The notes: a model not told the origin generated them from the sequence alone. A stretch of DNA of 64,000 bases from Verpa conica (GCA_033030425.1 JAUFSD010000023.1:682001-746000); one strand, 5' to 3'. Counted from the first letter of the stretch, positions 12,336 to 23,512 are shown. Numbers and translations: made by a program.

Positions 12336-14562
12336 ATGAGCTCATTGCCAAATTCCGGATCAACACCCCAATTCCCCCATCATGATAGCTTCCTCCCGCT
12401 GCAGCAGCCTGACGCACTACTCACACGAAACCGTCCACTCCCTGGACTCCTCATCCTCGGCAACGAATCACCGGTCTCGGCCAATCATATTCGACGTCCT
12501 AGCATCACGGCACTTCAGAATCCGCATATGCGCTATATGCGACTAATTGGAAATAGCAATCCAAGATACAGGTGGGAGCAGTATAGGAAGACGAATGAGG
12601 AACTAAAAAGGATGAGGAAGCCGATGTGAGTGATTCTTCCTTTACCCTTTTACCCAGAAGGCGGTTATAGAGGTAGAGCGTGAAAAATTAGTCTCGTTGC
12701 TAGACCCTGAGCAAATTATTGCCGTGGGGTCTATTTTCGAGACTAATAAAGGAAGATAGCACCTTAGAATAAATGTAATTGGAGAAATCAAAGCTTAGTT
12801 GATAAAATATAGACGTGAATACTACGAACGGACAAACTCATTGATAGACCGCTACATCTATATCGACGGACTTCTGGACTCCACACTCCCCCGTGATCTT
12901 CTACAAACCTATAATCCAGTTAGTTTCCAAGCTCCCCCGGTCGTAGCAAAAATTTACGAGGGCGTTTCCGACAAGAATCTTTCCTAAAATGACCGAGGAT
13001 GGAAAATGAAGAAATCTCAATTGAGACTAAACACCACGCTTCAAAACTCCATCTTTCTGGTTGTGAAAGATTTTTCGGAAACGCCATCCTAAATTTAATT
13101 CGTAACCCCCTCCGAGATCTCTAGGCGTAGACCTATTCTAACACTCAACAGCCTACAACAATCCACGAAGCTCCCATTACCCCACAGAGCTACGGCAGCG
13201 AATATAACTCCTCAGATACCTCCCACCATACGGTGACCGAAGCACCTACCGCACCAGCGCCTCTAAAGAAACGACCAAGTTACCTATATAAAATTGCAGA
13301 TGAAGAGTCGCCATTGCTTGGTGATGAGGTGGGGAGTGGGGGGAGTGGAAGCGCAGAGAATATGGCGAAAGTTGTGTAAGTTTGGCCTCCTGTGACTATA
13401 GAAGATGATATGAGAGTAAGCCTTTGAAAGGTGCTTGAAGATAGCTACTAATAAAGTATATACGTAACAGGAAGTTTGCGATTTATTTAAATCTATTAGC
13501 GAATACACTCCTATTGATTTCGAAGATTATGGTGGCAGTTATGACGAATTCGTTGTCTGTGCTTGCAAGTTTGGTTGATGGTATGCATGAGGACCTGGGG
13601 AGGGGGGGCGGTAGTAATTTTAAATACAGGATATAGACTGATATAGGACTTATGTGTAGCTGCATTGGACTTTTTGAGTACCGCGATTGTTTGGACCACG
13701 ACTACGTACCTCCCCAGCTTCTACGCAATCTCTCGCTCATATTCTTCTCTTAGCCATTTACTAACTCCCCCAGTTTAATTGAGCGCCGTGATAAATACCT
13801 CTACCCAGTAGGCCGCTCCCGCCTGGAACCTCTCGGTGTCCTCGTATTCTCCATAATCATGGTAACCTCGTTCCTCCAAGTCGGCTTAACATCCCTTGAG
13901 CATCTCCTCACCCCCGCAACCCACGCCATCATCCGCCTCACCCCTAGCGCGATCACAATCATGCTCACCACCGTCGTGATCAAAGCATTGTGTTTCCTCT
14001 GGTGTCGTACAGTCCGTAATTCCTCTGTGCAAGCCCTCGCTGCAGATGCGATGACCGATATCGTCTTCAACGTCTTCTCGCTTCTGTTCCCGCTTCTGGG
14101 TACGTATCTGAAGCTGTGGTGGATGGATGCGCTGGGTGGTGTGTTGCTGTCTGCGTACGTGGTTATATCGTGGGGTAGTATTGGGCTAGAGCATATCGAG
14201 AACTTGACGGGAGCTGCGGCATCGGGAGACGAGAGGAATGTACTCCTGTATACGACGATGAGGTTCGCGAAGAGTATCAAGGCAATCACGAGCGTGAATG
14301 CATATAGGAACGGGGATTTACTGAATGTGGAGGTTGATGTGGTGTTGGATGAAGGGCTGGGGTTAAAGGATAGTCATGATTTGGGAGAGAGTTTGCAGTA
14401 TGTTATTGAAAGTTTGGGGGTTGTGGATAGAGCCTTGTGAGTACCCTTTGGGGGTGATGTTAGCCTTTTGGCTTCTTTAACTTTTTAAGAAGGGTGCTAA
14501 TTATGGCTGGCAGTGTGCACTTGGACTATGATTCCACAAACCCACCGGGACATCTCAGATGA
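12336..14562 (+). CDS. Cation diffusion facilitator, probable Mn2+ type
   Basis: Membrane metal/H+ antiporter of the CDF family. Seven exons: 12336–12625, 12813–12918, 13188–13375, 13471–13580, 13660–13705, 13774–14436, 14514–14562; 483 residues. A cytosolic N-terminus (about 1–190) contains RREYYERTNSLIDRYIYID and the acidic SPLLGDE. The membrane part starts KFAIYLNLLANTLLLISKI. Metal-site residues in TM2 are D231-AAL-D235 and in TM5 D338-AMT-D342. Paired DxxxD motifs, in place of the HxxxD of zinc CDFs, mark the Mn-CDF branch (family knowledge). DRYxYPVGR-like DKYLYPVGRSRLEPLGVL and ENLTGAAAS are also typical. The C-terminal cytosolic domain ends VHLDYDSTNPPGHLR. Introns 1 and 2 are unusually long for this window (187 and 269 bp), and each contains a foldback repeat. 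Substrate and compartment (vacuole, Golgi or mitochondrion) are not shown by the sequence. Confidence 0.92.
12687..12747. repeat. Foldback repeat inside CDF intron 1
   Basis: Arms 12687–12707 (ATTAGTCTCGttgcTAGACCC) and 12727–12747 are reverse complements at 17 of 21 positions; the four mismatches form one block (TTGC against AAAA). The element sits wholly inside intron 1 (12626–12812). It could be a tiny MITE or a structured intron segment. Confidence 0.6.
12950..13096. repeat. MITE-like foldback element inside CDF intron 2
   Basis: Terminal inverted repeats: left arm 12950–12983 (AAATTTA, then GGCGTTTCCGA, then TCTTTC) and right arm 13065–13096 reading the reverse complement with a few mismatches and a short indel. 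The 147-bp unit makes up most of intron 2 (12919–13187), the longest intron in the gene. It has no coding capacity. A target-site duplication could not be fixed because the flanks are AT-rich. Confidence 0.65.
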
Positions 14563-14967
14563 GAGTCTTTATAAGATTGTTTTTGCAGGCTGATATACAG
14601 TGAAAGGTTTAGGGACTGTGGCAAGTGATAGATTTCGGGGACTGGGGGAGGATTATTCTTATCTAGGGAGCAGGTTTCGTTTATAGGCTTTTTATTGGTT
14701 TTAAAGCGGGGTTTCATAAATGTAGACAGTATGGGTATTTTTTTTATTATGAGTACACAATACCCAGATGGAGATAAATTTTCTCCTAGAGTTCAAAGAG
14801 CTATAACCAGATAAAATGCAAGGGTACTAAGAGTAGTATGTAATAGACCGTTATACCACATTAGATTATTGTGAAACCCCTCGTGTTACAGCCACCACTT
14901 AAACCCCTCCTGGCTGTACGCTGACCCCCAGTCCGGTACAGTTCATGAGCTATCACTCGACCCAGGC

Positions 14968-15015
14968 CTTGCGTCAACCTGAATGAATTAATCATAACTA
15001 CATCTTGCGTCGACC
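14968..15015 (-). repeat. Short dispersed element, copy B, with flanking direct repeats
   Basis: The core 14980–15003 (24 bp), read on the minus strand, is ATGTAGTTATG-ATTAATTCATTCA. The flanks CTTGCGTCAACC (14968–14979) and CTTGCGTCGACC (15004–15015) match at 11 of 12. This is the most truncated copy: it starts at ATGTA and has no longer 5' part. Confidence 0.65.
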
Positions 15016-15089
15016 TTACGCAATAGTGAATGAATAAATTAATCATAAATACATAGAGCTTTTCGGTTAAGGTATGACCTTTCTCAATA
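15012..15089 (-). repeat. Short dispersed element, copy C (longest form), with flanking direct repeats
   Basis: The element 15026–15075 (50 bp) on the minus strand begins ATACCTTAACC, continues AAGCTCTATGTATT and ends TATGATTAATTTATTCATTCA plus C. Flanks GACCTTACGCAATA (15012–15025) and GACCTTTCTCAATA (15076–15089) agree at 12 of 14. Its left flank overlaps the right flank of copy B, so the two inserted next to each other. It aligns without gaps to copy D over 48 bases. Confidence 0.6.
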
Positions 15090-15612
15090 CCTTTCCCCTT
15101 TTATCTTTAAACTATAGTTCTATTAACTCTAGATAGAGTACAAAATATACCTACATATATCTTTGGCCGTCAATAGAGCTATAGAATAAAGGAACCATAA
15201 ATACAGAGCTATAGAAAATAAACAATGAAACACAGCTCCCTTTAAATCTAGATATTAGCTCGGTAAAACTAGACGGTAGATGTTGATAATACAGACCGCT
15301 CAACACATCTAGGGATTTTTCCTCCATGAACCCAGACTATCTTTGAGTACCGGTCGGTGTCTCGGCCAGGGTGTCTCCTTATCACCTACATATAATAACA
15401 TACAGCCTAGGATAGTCGACAAGGGAATACGTGGGGTAAGTTGTGTCTAAGTTCTTAGAGCCCTTTCCCCCTTCAAAACAACACAATTAACTAGCTTCAA
15501 AAGAGCGCCAGTTAACGTAACTATGAAAGTTTATTATGCTAATTTAAGAGTCCACTGTGTATAGAAGAAGAAATTCACAACAAAAGAGTTCCTTAACGTA
15601 CGTCTCTTCCTG

Positions 15613-15696
15613 ATCTCTCAGGGAGTCGAACCACGGATGACTGCCATGGGATTACCGACGCAGCACCGAGCCGTTAGGCCAAAGGTGCTGCCGATA
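15613..15696 (-). other. tRNA-like segment (box A/box B), not an intact tRNA
   Basis: On the minus strand there is a box-A-like TGGCCTAACGG and, about 45 bases on, an exact B-box GGTTCGACTCC, the arrangement of an internal RNA polymerase III promoter. The 3' end, GAGAGATCA, has no pairing 5' acceptor strand. Instead the 5' part folds on itself through GCAGCACC…GGTGCTGC. I could not fold it into a cloverleaf with a proper anticodon arm. It is best read as a tRNA-derived relic or SINE-like head. Confidence 0.4.
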
Positions 15697-17303
15697 CTAT
15701 TGCCTATTAACTAATCCTCATGACTACAGTAACAGTAGTGCCTGAGTTCTTAGAGTCTCCCTCCCTAAATCCCTCACCCCCCACACTAGTATCTTGGTAA
15801 ACTAAACATAAAATACCACATGTCATCATACCGATGTACCAAAAATTTAACTGCCCTTGTGCCCCGAATATATCTCAATCGTTATCGCTGGTGCAGCCCA
15901 TGAAATACAAAAAATTATGGATGCCACCGATACCCTTAACTCCACCCCTGATATCCCCAACCTGAACATGAGTTAACCTACACCTCCATTTCCCCCTCGG
16001 CACCATACAATGCCTATTCCACCGTGATTTTTGTATAGAGTATCAACTAGATTTAGCCCTAATTTAGACCAACGCTTAAATAAAGGACACTGTGGCACAT
16101 GCTGGTAACGAAGGCCAAGTGCCATAGTCAAGTGGGACACCTGTCCCCTACGAGGATTACACAACCCTCTCCCCTCTTAGATAATAGTTTTCCTTTTAGT
16201 TTAGTCTTTATGAGAATATAGTTGTCTTCCCTTTTTGATGAACATATTGTTTCATCATCGATTTCATTGCAAACTTCTTTTAGTGACACGAGACAGCCCA
16301 CAACACCTTATTATAAGATGCAGTTTTTAGTGCGTGCTCAACCGCCCTTTGTCCCTTGGCGAGATGCTTTCTCTAGTAGCCCCTAGTTGTGTCCTCTAAG
16401 CCTGACCTCTATGAGAGCTCTGACTATGATAGAAGTTCCGACTCCAGTACCATTGATTAAAGCCTAAGTCGTATCGTTACTTGCCAGTACCATCAAACTA
16501 CTAAAAGTAATGATAGGCACACCAAACAATATACGAAAAAGAACAAGGTCACACCTTCCCTAATTCCCCACATGTCCTCTTATAGCAATGGTATCTTTCA
16601 TACTCATAGGGGCTAATAGAAGAAAGAGGCTTAGTAAAAAGTAGTCTGACTACCTAAGAAGACATGTACGTACCTAATGTTTAATTTAGATCTCGAGTTA
16701 TATTCATGTGCCTATCGTACTAAATAGGTAAGAATTTACAGTACAAAGTTATTACAAGTAAAGGTTTACTCATTATATCGAAATGAATAAAGTTGAATTG
16801 AATTTATTGAATCAATTAGGCTGGGTTCACTTGGTTGACTAAATTGCATTGAACCTACGTTACTATACCTAACTAAATTAGTCTAATCTATTTAATTAAC
16901 TAAACTTAGTCGAACTAAGTACTCAAGGCGCCATTTTTCTATTACTTCCTCTTTTAGAAATGAATCTACTCACCAAAATCTTCACCCACAAAAATGATTG
17001 TTAGCTAATATTAGAAAAAAGGATTGATAGATTGAGTAGCAAGAAGTCGATTACCAAGCCAGGGAATTATTACTTGTGTAAGAACTCATGTCTATTCGTT
17101 GATTAGGGTAAAACAACGCCTTGAATTGATTGACCAGAATTAGATCTAACTAAATAGCTAACCCCTACTATTGGCCTGAGAAATACATATATTTAATCTA
17201 GTAGTACTATTATCTACCCTACCTATATGTAATCATTCGACCAAAGTTTCTGTATTTAACTCATTACTCCTCGGTACTACCTTTAGCCACACTATTAAAA
17301 CTG

Positions 17304-17378
17304 CTATAACAGTTGAGTACCATAGCCTTTAAGCTCCATACATTTATGATTAATTTATTCATTCACTAAACAGTTCAG
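17304..17378 (+). repeat. Short dispersed element, copy D (longest form), with flanking direct repeats
   Basis: The element 17318–17365 (48 bp) begins TACCATAGCC, continues AAGCTCCATACATT and ends TATGATTAATTTATTCATTCA. Flanks CTATAACAGTTGAG (17304–17317) and CTAAACAGTTCAG (17366–17378) differ by one deletion and one substitution. It starts at almost the same base as copy C, suggesting a true 5' end. Confidence 0.6.
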
Positions 17379-17534
17379 GCAAACACACGAGTGACATCCC
17401 GTGATCATCGCCAAGCCTCAACTAAATTAACCTCCTTGAGCCTCACACCCCACCCAACATCACATTAGGTACCAGCACAGCCGTCCACTATCCACTCGAA
17501 CACCTTCTCTCTGCACAGCTATATATTCACAATA

Positions 17535-17970
17535 ATGACAGAGAACGGCCCTTCCGATGCACCTACGGGTGCCACCTCTGACCCTTCCGGTTTCTTACAG
17601 GAGATTATCGGTGCGCCGATTACGGTGAAGCTTAACTCGGGGGTTGAGTATCGAGGTTTGTGGTCCTGTTCCATTGTAGACTTGGGGTTTGGCTGTAGAG
17701 GGTTGGGAGCGAAGGAGGACTGGGGATATGAGTGATTTGTGAACTGAATTCTAACTTGAGCGGACAAAACAGGTGAGCTCTCATCAGTAGATGGCTATAT
17801 GAATATCGCACTTGAAAAGACAATCGAATACGTCGGTGGTGAGGTGAGGAATAAGTATGGGGATGTATTTATCCGTGGGAATAACGGTTAGTTTCCCTGC
17901 TCTCTATTCTTTTGAAGGTGGCCTGATTTTATTTGGTGTAGTTCTCTATATCTCGCAGGATGCTGTATAG
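17535..17970 (+). CDS. LSM6: U6 snRNA-associated Sm-like protein LSm6
   Basis: Subunit of the Lsm1–7 (cytoplasmic mRNA decay) and Lsm2–8 (nuclear U6 snRNA) rings. Three exons: 17535–17655, 17773–17886, 17942–17970; 87 residues, close to the usual 80–90. After a short Ser/Thr/Gly-rich N-terminus, the Sm1 motif reads FLQEIIGAPITVKLNSGVEYRG, followed by ELSSVDGYMNIALEKTIEY, and Sm2 reads GDVFIRGNNVLYIS. The intron positions (after codon 40 and just before VLYIS) keep the fold continuous. The start ATG is preceded by an A-rich context (CACAATAATG). Isolated gene with large flanks. Identity firm. Confidence 0.95.
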
Positions 17971-19533
17971 GCATGGTCAACTTGGAGGAATGAAGGGCTA
18001 TATGTCTTGAGGGGAAGAATTGGGATGGTTTTTTTTAGAAATAAAAAATTTCTTAATTCGCTATCCACTAATACTAGCCCTTCGTTTTTGTCAATGCTTT
18101 TAAAGTCCTTGCAAAATTTCGAAGGTTGGCATGAAATGAAACCGAGTTTAGAGGTGGGTTATGGAGTGGAGAGGAATACTATAATATCTCAGCGATACTG
18201 AACACAGCCATGCGGAAGAGGGTTGTACTATTACTGACTAAAGCGCTAGAACTAACTACCCTAGTTGAATCTACCTATTTACTGGCTGAAATTGAGCCCC
18301 AATGTACAGTAAACAAGTCTAAGAATTTCTTCTATCACACGGCCTACTTGGTATCGCCGAGATATTACAGTAGACAAGGAAATAAATTTACTATAGACTC
18401 TACGAAGAGCAACTGTTAGCGGGTCAAGAGTAGATGTGACTGTAGCATCAGATCACCACAGAGTCACGAAAGCCGTCTCAAACCATTATAACAATCAAGA
18501 ACACTCTGTGATATAAACCATAAACCATCCTGATTTTATGGGCACTCGAAAAAAGCTAACTCCTAGACATACAGATCTCAGTTAAACTGATTTCATTAGC
18601 TACATTTGCTCAAGCTAGGAACTGGGCGAGCACCATCTTGCCAACCATTCACTACTCAGGACTATATATCGGGAATACACTTAAACGCCAGACTTCCCAC
18701 TTGTGCAATATAAACCAGCTCGCCGCAGCCCAGCCCCAACAGCCAAAGAGGCCCTGCTTTCCTGCTATTTACGCTTTACTCGTTAAGCGGATCTATATAA
18801 TGGAACTCAGAACTACAAGCAACCACCAACTTAAGCAGGTCTCGTTGTGAATAACAGTCATACTCCCCTACATGGTCGCACCACTCGTAAGGCTGAGCCA
18901 ACAGGTAAAAAAAGGACTTGCCCCCACGATGTAACTGTCAATCTGTCACCTCCCCCTGCCACTGCAGAATAGAAAGAAGAAAACTCAAACTCCAACTACT
19001 CTACATATAATCACTCACAACCCCTTCCCAAGCCCTGACGAAATTCCATTAGATTGAGACCATATGCACAATCTATCTAATCAAGTTCTTATCATCCCAC
19101 CTCACCCCCAAACCCGCTCGTGCCTCACTTCTTTCTATAAGCACATACACCCTTCTACAAGCACATGAGATAGCCCCTTTTCTCGATAGTTTGATATCGA
19201 TGTAAATGAATATTCCCCACTTTTTAATCGAACGGTTAAACGTATTCTAGCCGTATTTACTCGAGCGGAAGGAATACCGGGTGTGATTTTACGAGTCAAT
19301 TGCCATGTCCAGTCGTTCCGCGAAAACGCAAGCCAAAGACATGAAATAAATTAGGTACATCATTGATTGATGCACAAGTATACCATAATCATACTAAAAA
19401 AAGTAAAAATAATCATCTATCACCGCCCGTTTTTTTGTTTTCCAACCGAGGGTACTACTGCTAGATCCCAAACCTAAAATCCAATCTAAGATCTCAATGC
19501 CCCCTTCCCAGAAAATAAAAACTTATGCCCCGC
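17971..19533. other. Intergenic region between convergent LSM6 and CFEM genes
   Basis: 1.6 kb, AT-rich. Small open frames (18007–18201, 18210–18419, 18638–18850) have no recognisable features and are not called. No repeat or RNA gene seen. Confidence 0.65.
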
Positions 19534-20176
19534 CTACAAAACAAACATAGCAACTCCAGCAGCAGCGGCCATCAGTCCAGATCCAACCATGCCAACTTGT
19601 GCAGGTACAGCAGCGTTGGTGCCGGTCTGGCTAGCAGCAGTACCAGTAGGAGTTGGAGACTGGGTGGTAGTGATGGAAGCCGTGCTGTTGGAGCTAGATC
19701 CAGTGGACGAGGCCGCAGCGGTAGAGGAGGCAAGGATGTCGGAGGAGATTGTTACTGAGTATTGCGCGCAGAGTGTTTGCGCAGCAGCGAGAACCTCTGT
19801 GAATTACAAGTTAGCGAGAGAACCCAACTAAATACGATCTTCGGACGATGATGGCAGAAGATATAAACGAGGAGAGTTGAAGCGAGACATACGCTGTTGC
19901 TCATCTGTAGTGCAAGCTGTCTTAACACAAGGGACCAAAGTATCCAACCAGGTATCACTCTTGCAGAAGCAGGCGTAATCGGTCAAACTACAGCCGTCAG
20001 GGAGATTTGAAAGGGCACATGAATACTGCATCACTTATAATTAGCCACTTACACCTTTTGTTTGTTTACTTACCAAACTAGGGGAAACTCACAGCACACG
20101 ACGGCAAACCATCTAGCTGGGCAGCAGCGAAACCGGTAGCGACGAGAGCGAAGGTGTAGGCAATTGAGGACTTCAT
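19534..20176 (-). CDS. CFEM-domain secreted, probably GPI-anchored, protein
   Basis: Fungal cell-surface cysteine-rich protein. Three exons: 20176–20093, 20025–19893, 19796–19534; 159 residues. The signal peptide is about residues 1–19 (MKSSIAYTFALVATGFAAA). The CFEM domain runs from C27 to C82 with all eight cysteines: C27, C31, C40, C47, C49, C61, C66, C82; Asp44 lies between the third and fourth cysteine, the heme-ligand position in heme-binding CFEM proteins. A Ser/Thr/Ala-rich stalk follows (about 92–140). The C-terminus is hydrophobic (GLMAAAAGVAMFVL), preceded by a small-residue stretch fitting a GPI-attachment site. Roles in the family include heme/iron uptake, wall stability and, in pathogens, effector activity; which applies here is not shown. 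The upstream region (20177–20400) is its presumed promoter. Confidence 0.93.
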
Positions 20177-21467
20177 GATGAATTGTTTATTGGATGGAAG
20201 CGGGGAAGACTGACAAATATCTGTTGGATTTTACTAAATAGTAGTGAAAGTAGTGTAGTGGGGCAAGGGAAAGAAGGGAGAGAAAGAATGCAAGGACGAA
20301 GGGGACTGGAAGCTTTTGAAGGCGACGCGGCTACCAAGGATTTAAGCTCTACCACGCAGAGACACAAGGGGAAGAGAACACGGCGGTGCACGGAGGGCTG
20401 ACCCAGCCCAGGGTAGGGACTCCATTTGATGGTTTTTGCACGTAGCGGTCAACCGCAGGCATTCCCATCGAGCCATAAAAAGATGTGCACCAGGCACTCA
20501 TTGGGCAAGCCAGTAAACAGATGCTGTGATCACACGGCGCAAGGTTTCAGGTCCGCGGCACCAGGTCCAAAAAGAGCCCCGTATTTTTTTTTTCTGTGAG
20601 ACTTTCCACAGTTGATGTGTTAGTGAGGATTCGATATTGGGCATGTTATCTTTCCTGGCAGAGTCCCACTGGGGGATGTTATTGAGGAGGCTTTGGCCCT
20701 CAGATCAACACCAAAAAGATCTACTCTACACTAGAGACTTGGCGGGGATTCTCATGTAAGTTCCCGACGAGACCAGGTAGGATTTACCGGTTGAGGGACG
20801 ATGGATGCTACATATTTGCTAACTAGTGATCCTGTCCTTTCTTTGTTTTTAAATAGCATTCCTGTGCAAATAAGCTGCCACTGTCACCCAACACAGCCCG
20901 GATGGGGAGCAATCTGCGGCTCCGGGGATTCCAGCATCCGGTACTTTGCCCGAATAGAATAAACTGGTAGCAATAAGCATTTCAGTTGACGATTACGACC
21001 GACTTTAATATGGATAGAGGAAAAGGCCGTGGACCAAGACAGCGGGTCTCCTGTGTGGTCACCCTGCGGGAAATTCCGCTGCATGAGTGTCGTATGAATA
21101 GAGTTTCGGACTCCTCGCGATAGAGGAAGAGAGAAACCTGCATCAAATATGCAGTATCACAGCTATCACAGCTATCACAGTCATCAATAAATTCCCTCTT
21201 CATGACAAGTGAGCAAGGGAGTGAGTTGGTGATGTTTCCCAATGTCTCCCAGCCCCCGTAACACGAAACGCGGAGAATCCCATCCCTCGTCGTCCCCCCC
21301 TCACATACCCGAATAAGGCAGAGAACGGACACGAGAACGGACACGACGGTCCCAAAGGTTCATTATCCGATAATACATAAACTCCTTCCACCTCGCGCGC
21401 GCGCGACAGAATATCCATACTTCATATCATCATCACCCCCCCCCCTCCATATACCTCCCTTACAAAG
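20177..21467. other. Intergenic region between divergent CFEM and MFS genes
   Basis: 1.3 kb, shared upstream region of the two genes. It contains a short tandem array with period 10 (AGCTATCACA, about three units, 21156–21182) and a GC dinucleotide run at about 21391–21402. Open frames on the minus strand (20982–21344, 21200–21418) run through this low-complexity DNA and are not called. Confidence 0.65.
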
Positions 21468-23512
21468 ATGGGACTTGGTATTCTCGAGCCCGCTGCCGGT
21501 GGCCATGTACCTGGTCAGTAGCCTAAAATGTCAAACGCCCTAAAATCAATACACGGTACTGACTAGTTATAGGAACATCCTTTATGGGCGCAGGGACCAA
21601 GACCTATGAGGAGAATGGAGAGTTGGATCCGAAACTGAAATATGACACAAGCGGCCCCGTACCAATTGTGCTGGTCCCCCAGCCGAGCAATGATCCGAAC
21701 GATCCTTTGGTATGTTTGGGCTCCGGCTCCGGCTCCGGCTGCACGAAGTGTGGTGTGGTGTAGTGCGGTGCGGTGCTGACTATGGGTAGAATTGGCCATT
21801 GCGGCAACGGGATTGTATCACAGCTATATTATGTCTTGTTTCTGTAAACTCCCTTCTACATGTATAGTTCCCTTGAAATATATGGCTAATAACTTCTCTA
21901 GATTCTAGCTTCATGGTATGGATTCTTAATAACCCCTCCAGGATTCATATTCTAACATCCTCAGTCTATCATCGATCCTCGCATCAAACACAATATACCT
22001 TGCTATCGCTCTCCGACAGCCCGCGGGTAAAATAGCAACCTTGACTGGCTACCACCTCTGTGGTGTAGGTGTTGCGGGAATCATCATAGTAGCGACTGCG
22101 CGTGTATGGGGAAAGCGCCATCTCTACGTACTAGGAACACTGCTACTATGTATATCATCATTCTGGGCTGGTGCTTCACAAGGATACAAGAGTCTTCTAT
22201 GGGCAAGGATAATTCAAGGAGTTGCCGTGTGTCCATTTGAGGCATTGGTCAATGCGAGCGTAGGTGACTTATACTGCGTTCACCAACGTGGGAAACGCAT
22301 GGCACTCACGAACTTTGCACTATTCGGAGGAGCCTTCATGACTCCCGTGGTTGTGGGTAAAATTACCAGCGAAATAGGATGGAGATGGTCGTTCTACTTT
22401 GTCGGCATATTTTCTGCAGTACTACTCCCCTTCGTAAGTTCCCACACAACCCAAACCTATTTATACAAAAAGATTAACATCCTTCAGGTAATCCTCTTCT
22501 GCCCAGAAACAGCATACCGTCGCCCAACACAATACAATATCGATCTTGCATCCGAATCACTCACCGGGATCCTTGAAAAGACCGGCCGAGTCACACCTGC
22601 TGCTATGGATTTCCCCGAGCTCGCAGGGACGAAAGAAGCTGGTCCCAGTGGTCTAGAACCTATGGAAATCGAAGACGCCCCTATACCCCCACGCGCTACT
22701 TTCACCCAGCGCCTTTCTCTCTTCAATGGCCGTAAAAGCGATGACACGCTCTGGAAACTCGTTCTTAGACCCCTCGTTCTCATTGTCCATCCGGCAGTAT
22801 TCTGGGGAATGCTGACGCAGGGCACCCTCATCGGCTGGTCAGTACTTATTGGTGTAGTTCTCGCGTCAATCTTCATGGGCCCACCAACTAGGTTCTCGGA
22901 GGTCGAGGTGGGGTATATGTATAGCGGAGCATTCCTTGGTGCCATGCTTGGTTTCCTATGCGCGGGGTTGATCGCAGATTGGAGCGCGAGATTGTTGACG
23001 AGATGGAATAAGGGCGTATTTGAGCCAGAGTTTAGACTACTATTGGTGCTCCCGCAAGCACTCATGGGTGTTATAGGAGTATTTATGTTTGGATTTACAG
23101 CGGATAGGCTAAAGGTGTACGGATGGGCTTTACCAGACTTTTTCTTTGGAATGGAGTAGGACTTCCCCATCTCTCCTCGCTGGCTAGCAGTCAATTTTAC
23201 TAACCGTAGGATAGAGTTATGGGTATGATCATTGGTGCAGTAGCCGCATCGCTTTATATCGTGGATGCACACCGTAACATCGCAGTCGAAGCGTTCACAA
23301 CATTCCTACTTTTCAAGAACTTCTTTTCGTATGCACTTACAACCAGCCCATTTGACTGGCTTGCAGAAATGGGCGTGTGGAAGTTGTTTTGGATCATTGG
23401 GGTGGTGCAGGTGGGGGTCTGTGCGCTGAGTGTACCGATGTATGTGTTCGGCAAAAGGAACCGGAGGTTGATGGGGAAGTGGGACTTGATCAAGATTTGC
23501 AGGTTGGATTAA
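21468..23512 (+). CDS. Major facilitator superfamily transporter (DHA1-like, fungal)
   Basis: Twelve-helix-type secondary transporter; substrate unknown. Seven exons: 21468–21513, 21573–21709, 21790–21843, 21902–21915 (14 nt), 21965–22433, 22488–23155, 23215–23512; 561 residues. The N-terminus MGLGILEPAAGGHVPGT, then VPIVLVPQPSNDPNDPLNWP, is the classical entry of this fungal group. The microexon supplies ILAS plus part of a cysteine codon and restores the helix-1 sequence VSILASCLSSILASN. The motif-A region is the variant TARVWGKRHLYVLGT; helix 4 reads WARIIQGVAVCPFEALVNASVGDLY. The large central loop (about residues 270–330) is followed by the second six-helix half. The donor of intron 6 is inferred (GA|GTAGG) from frame and a CTAAC branch site. 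The nearest resemblance is to general MFS 'synaptic vesicle/HOL1-like' annotations in ascomycetes. Confidence 0.88.

Larger units (their letters stand above)
14563..17534. other. Intergenic region, CDF to LSM6, rich in small elements
   Basis: 3.0 kb, AT-rich, no supported gene. It contains copies B and C of the short dispersed element side by side (14968–15089), copy D (17304–17378) and a tRNA-like B-box segment (about 15613–15696). Between 16700 and 17250 the DNA is highly AT-rich with many short TTAA/TTGA-type repeats and no frame worth calling. Confidence 0.65.

Noticed and set aside
15613..15696. Calling a functional tRNA gene here
   Set aside because: No acceptor-stem pairing and no sensible anticodon arm; only the promoter boxes look tRNA-like.
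20982..21344. 120-codon open frame on the minus strand between the CFEM and MFS genes
   Set aside because: It runs through a 10-bp tandem repeat and low-complexity promoter DNA; the DSCDSCD stretch comes from the repeat.
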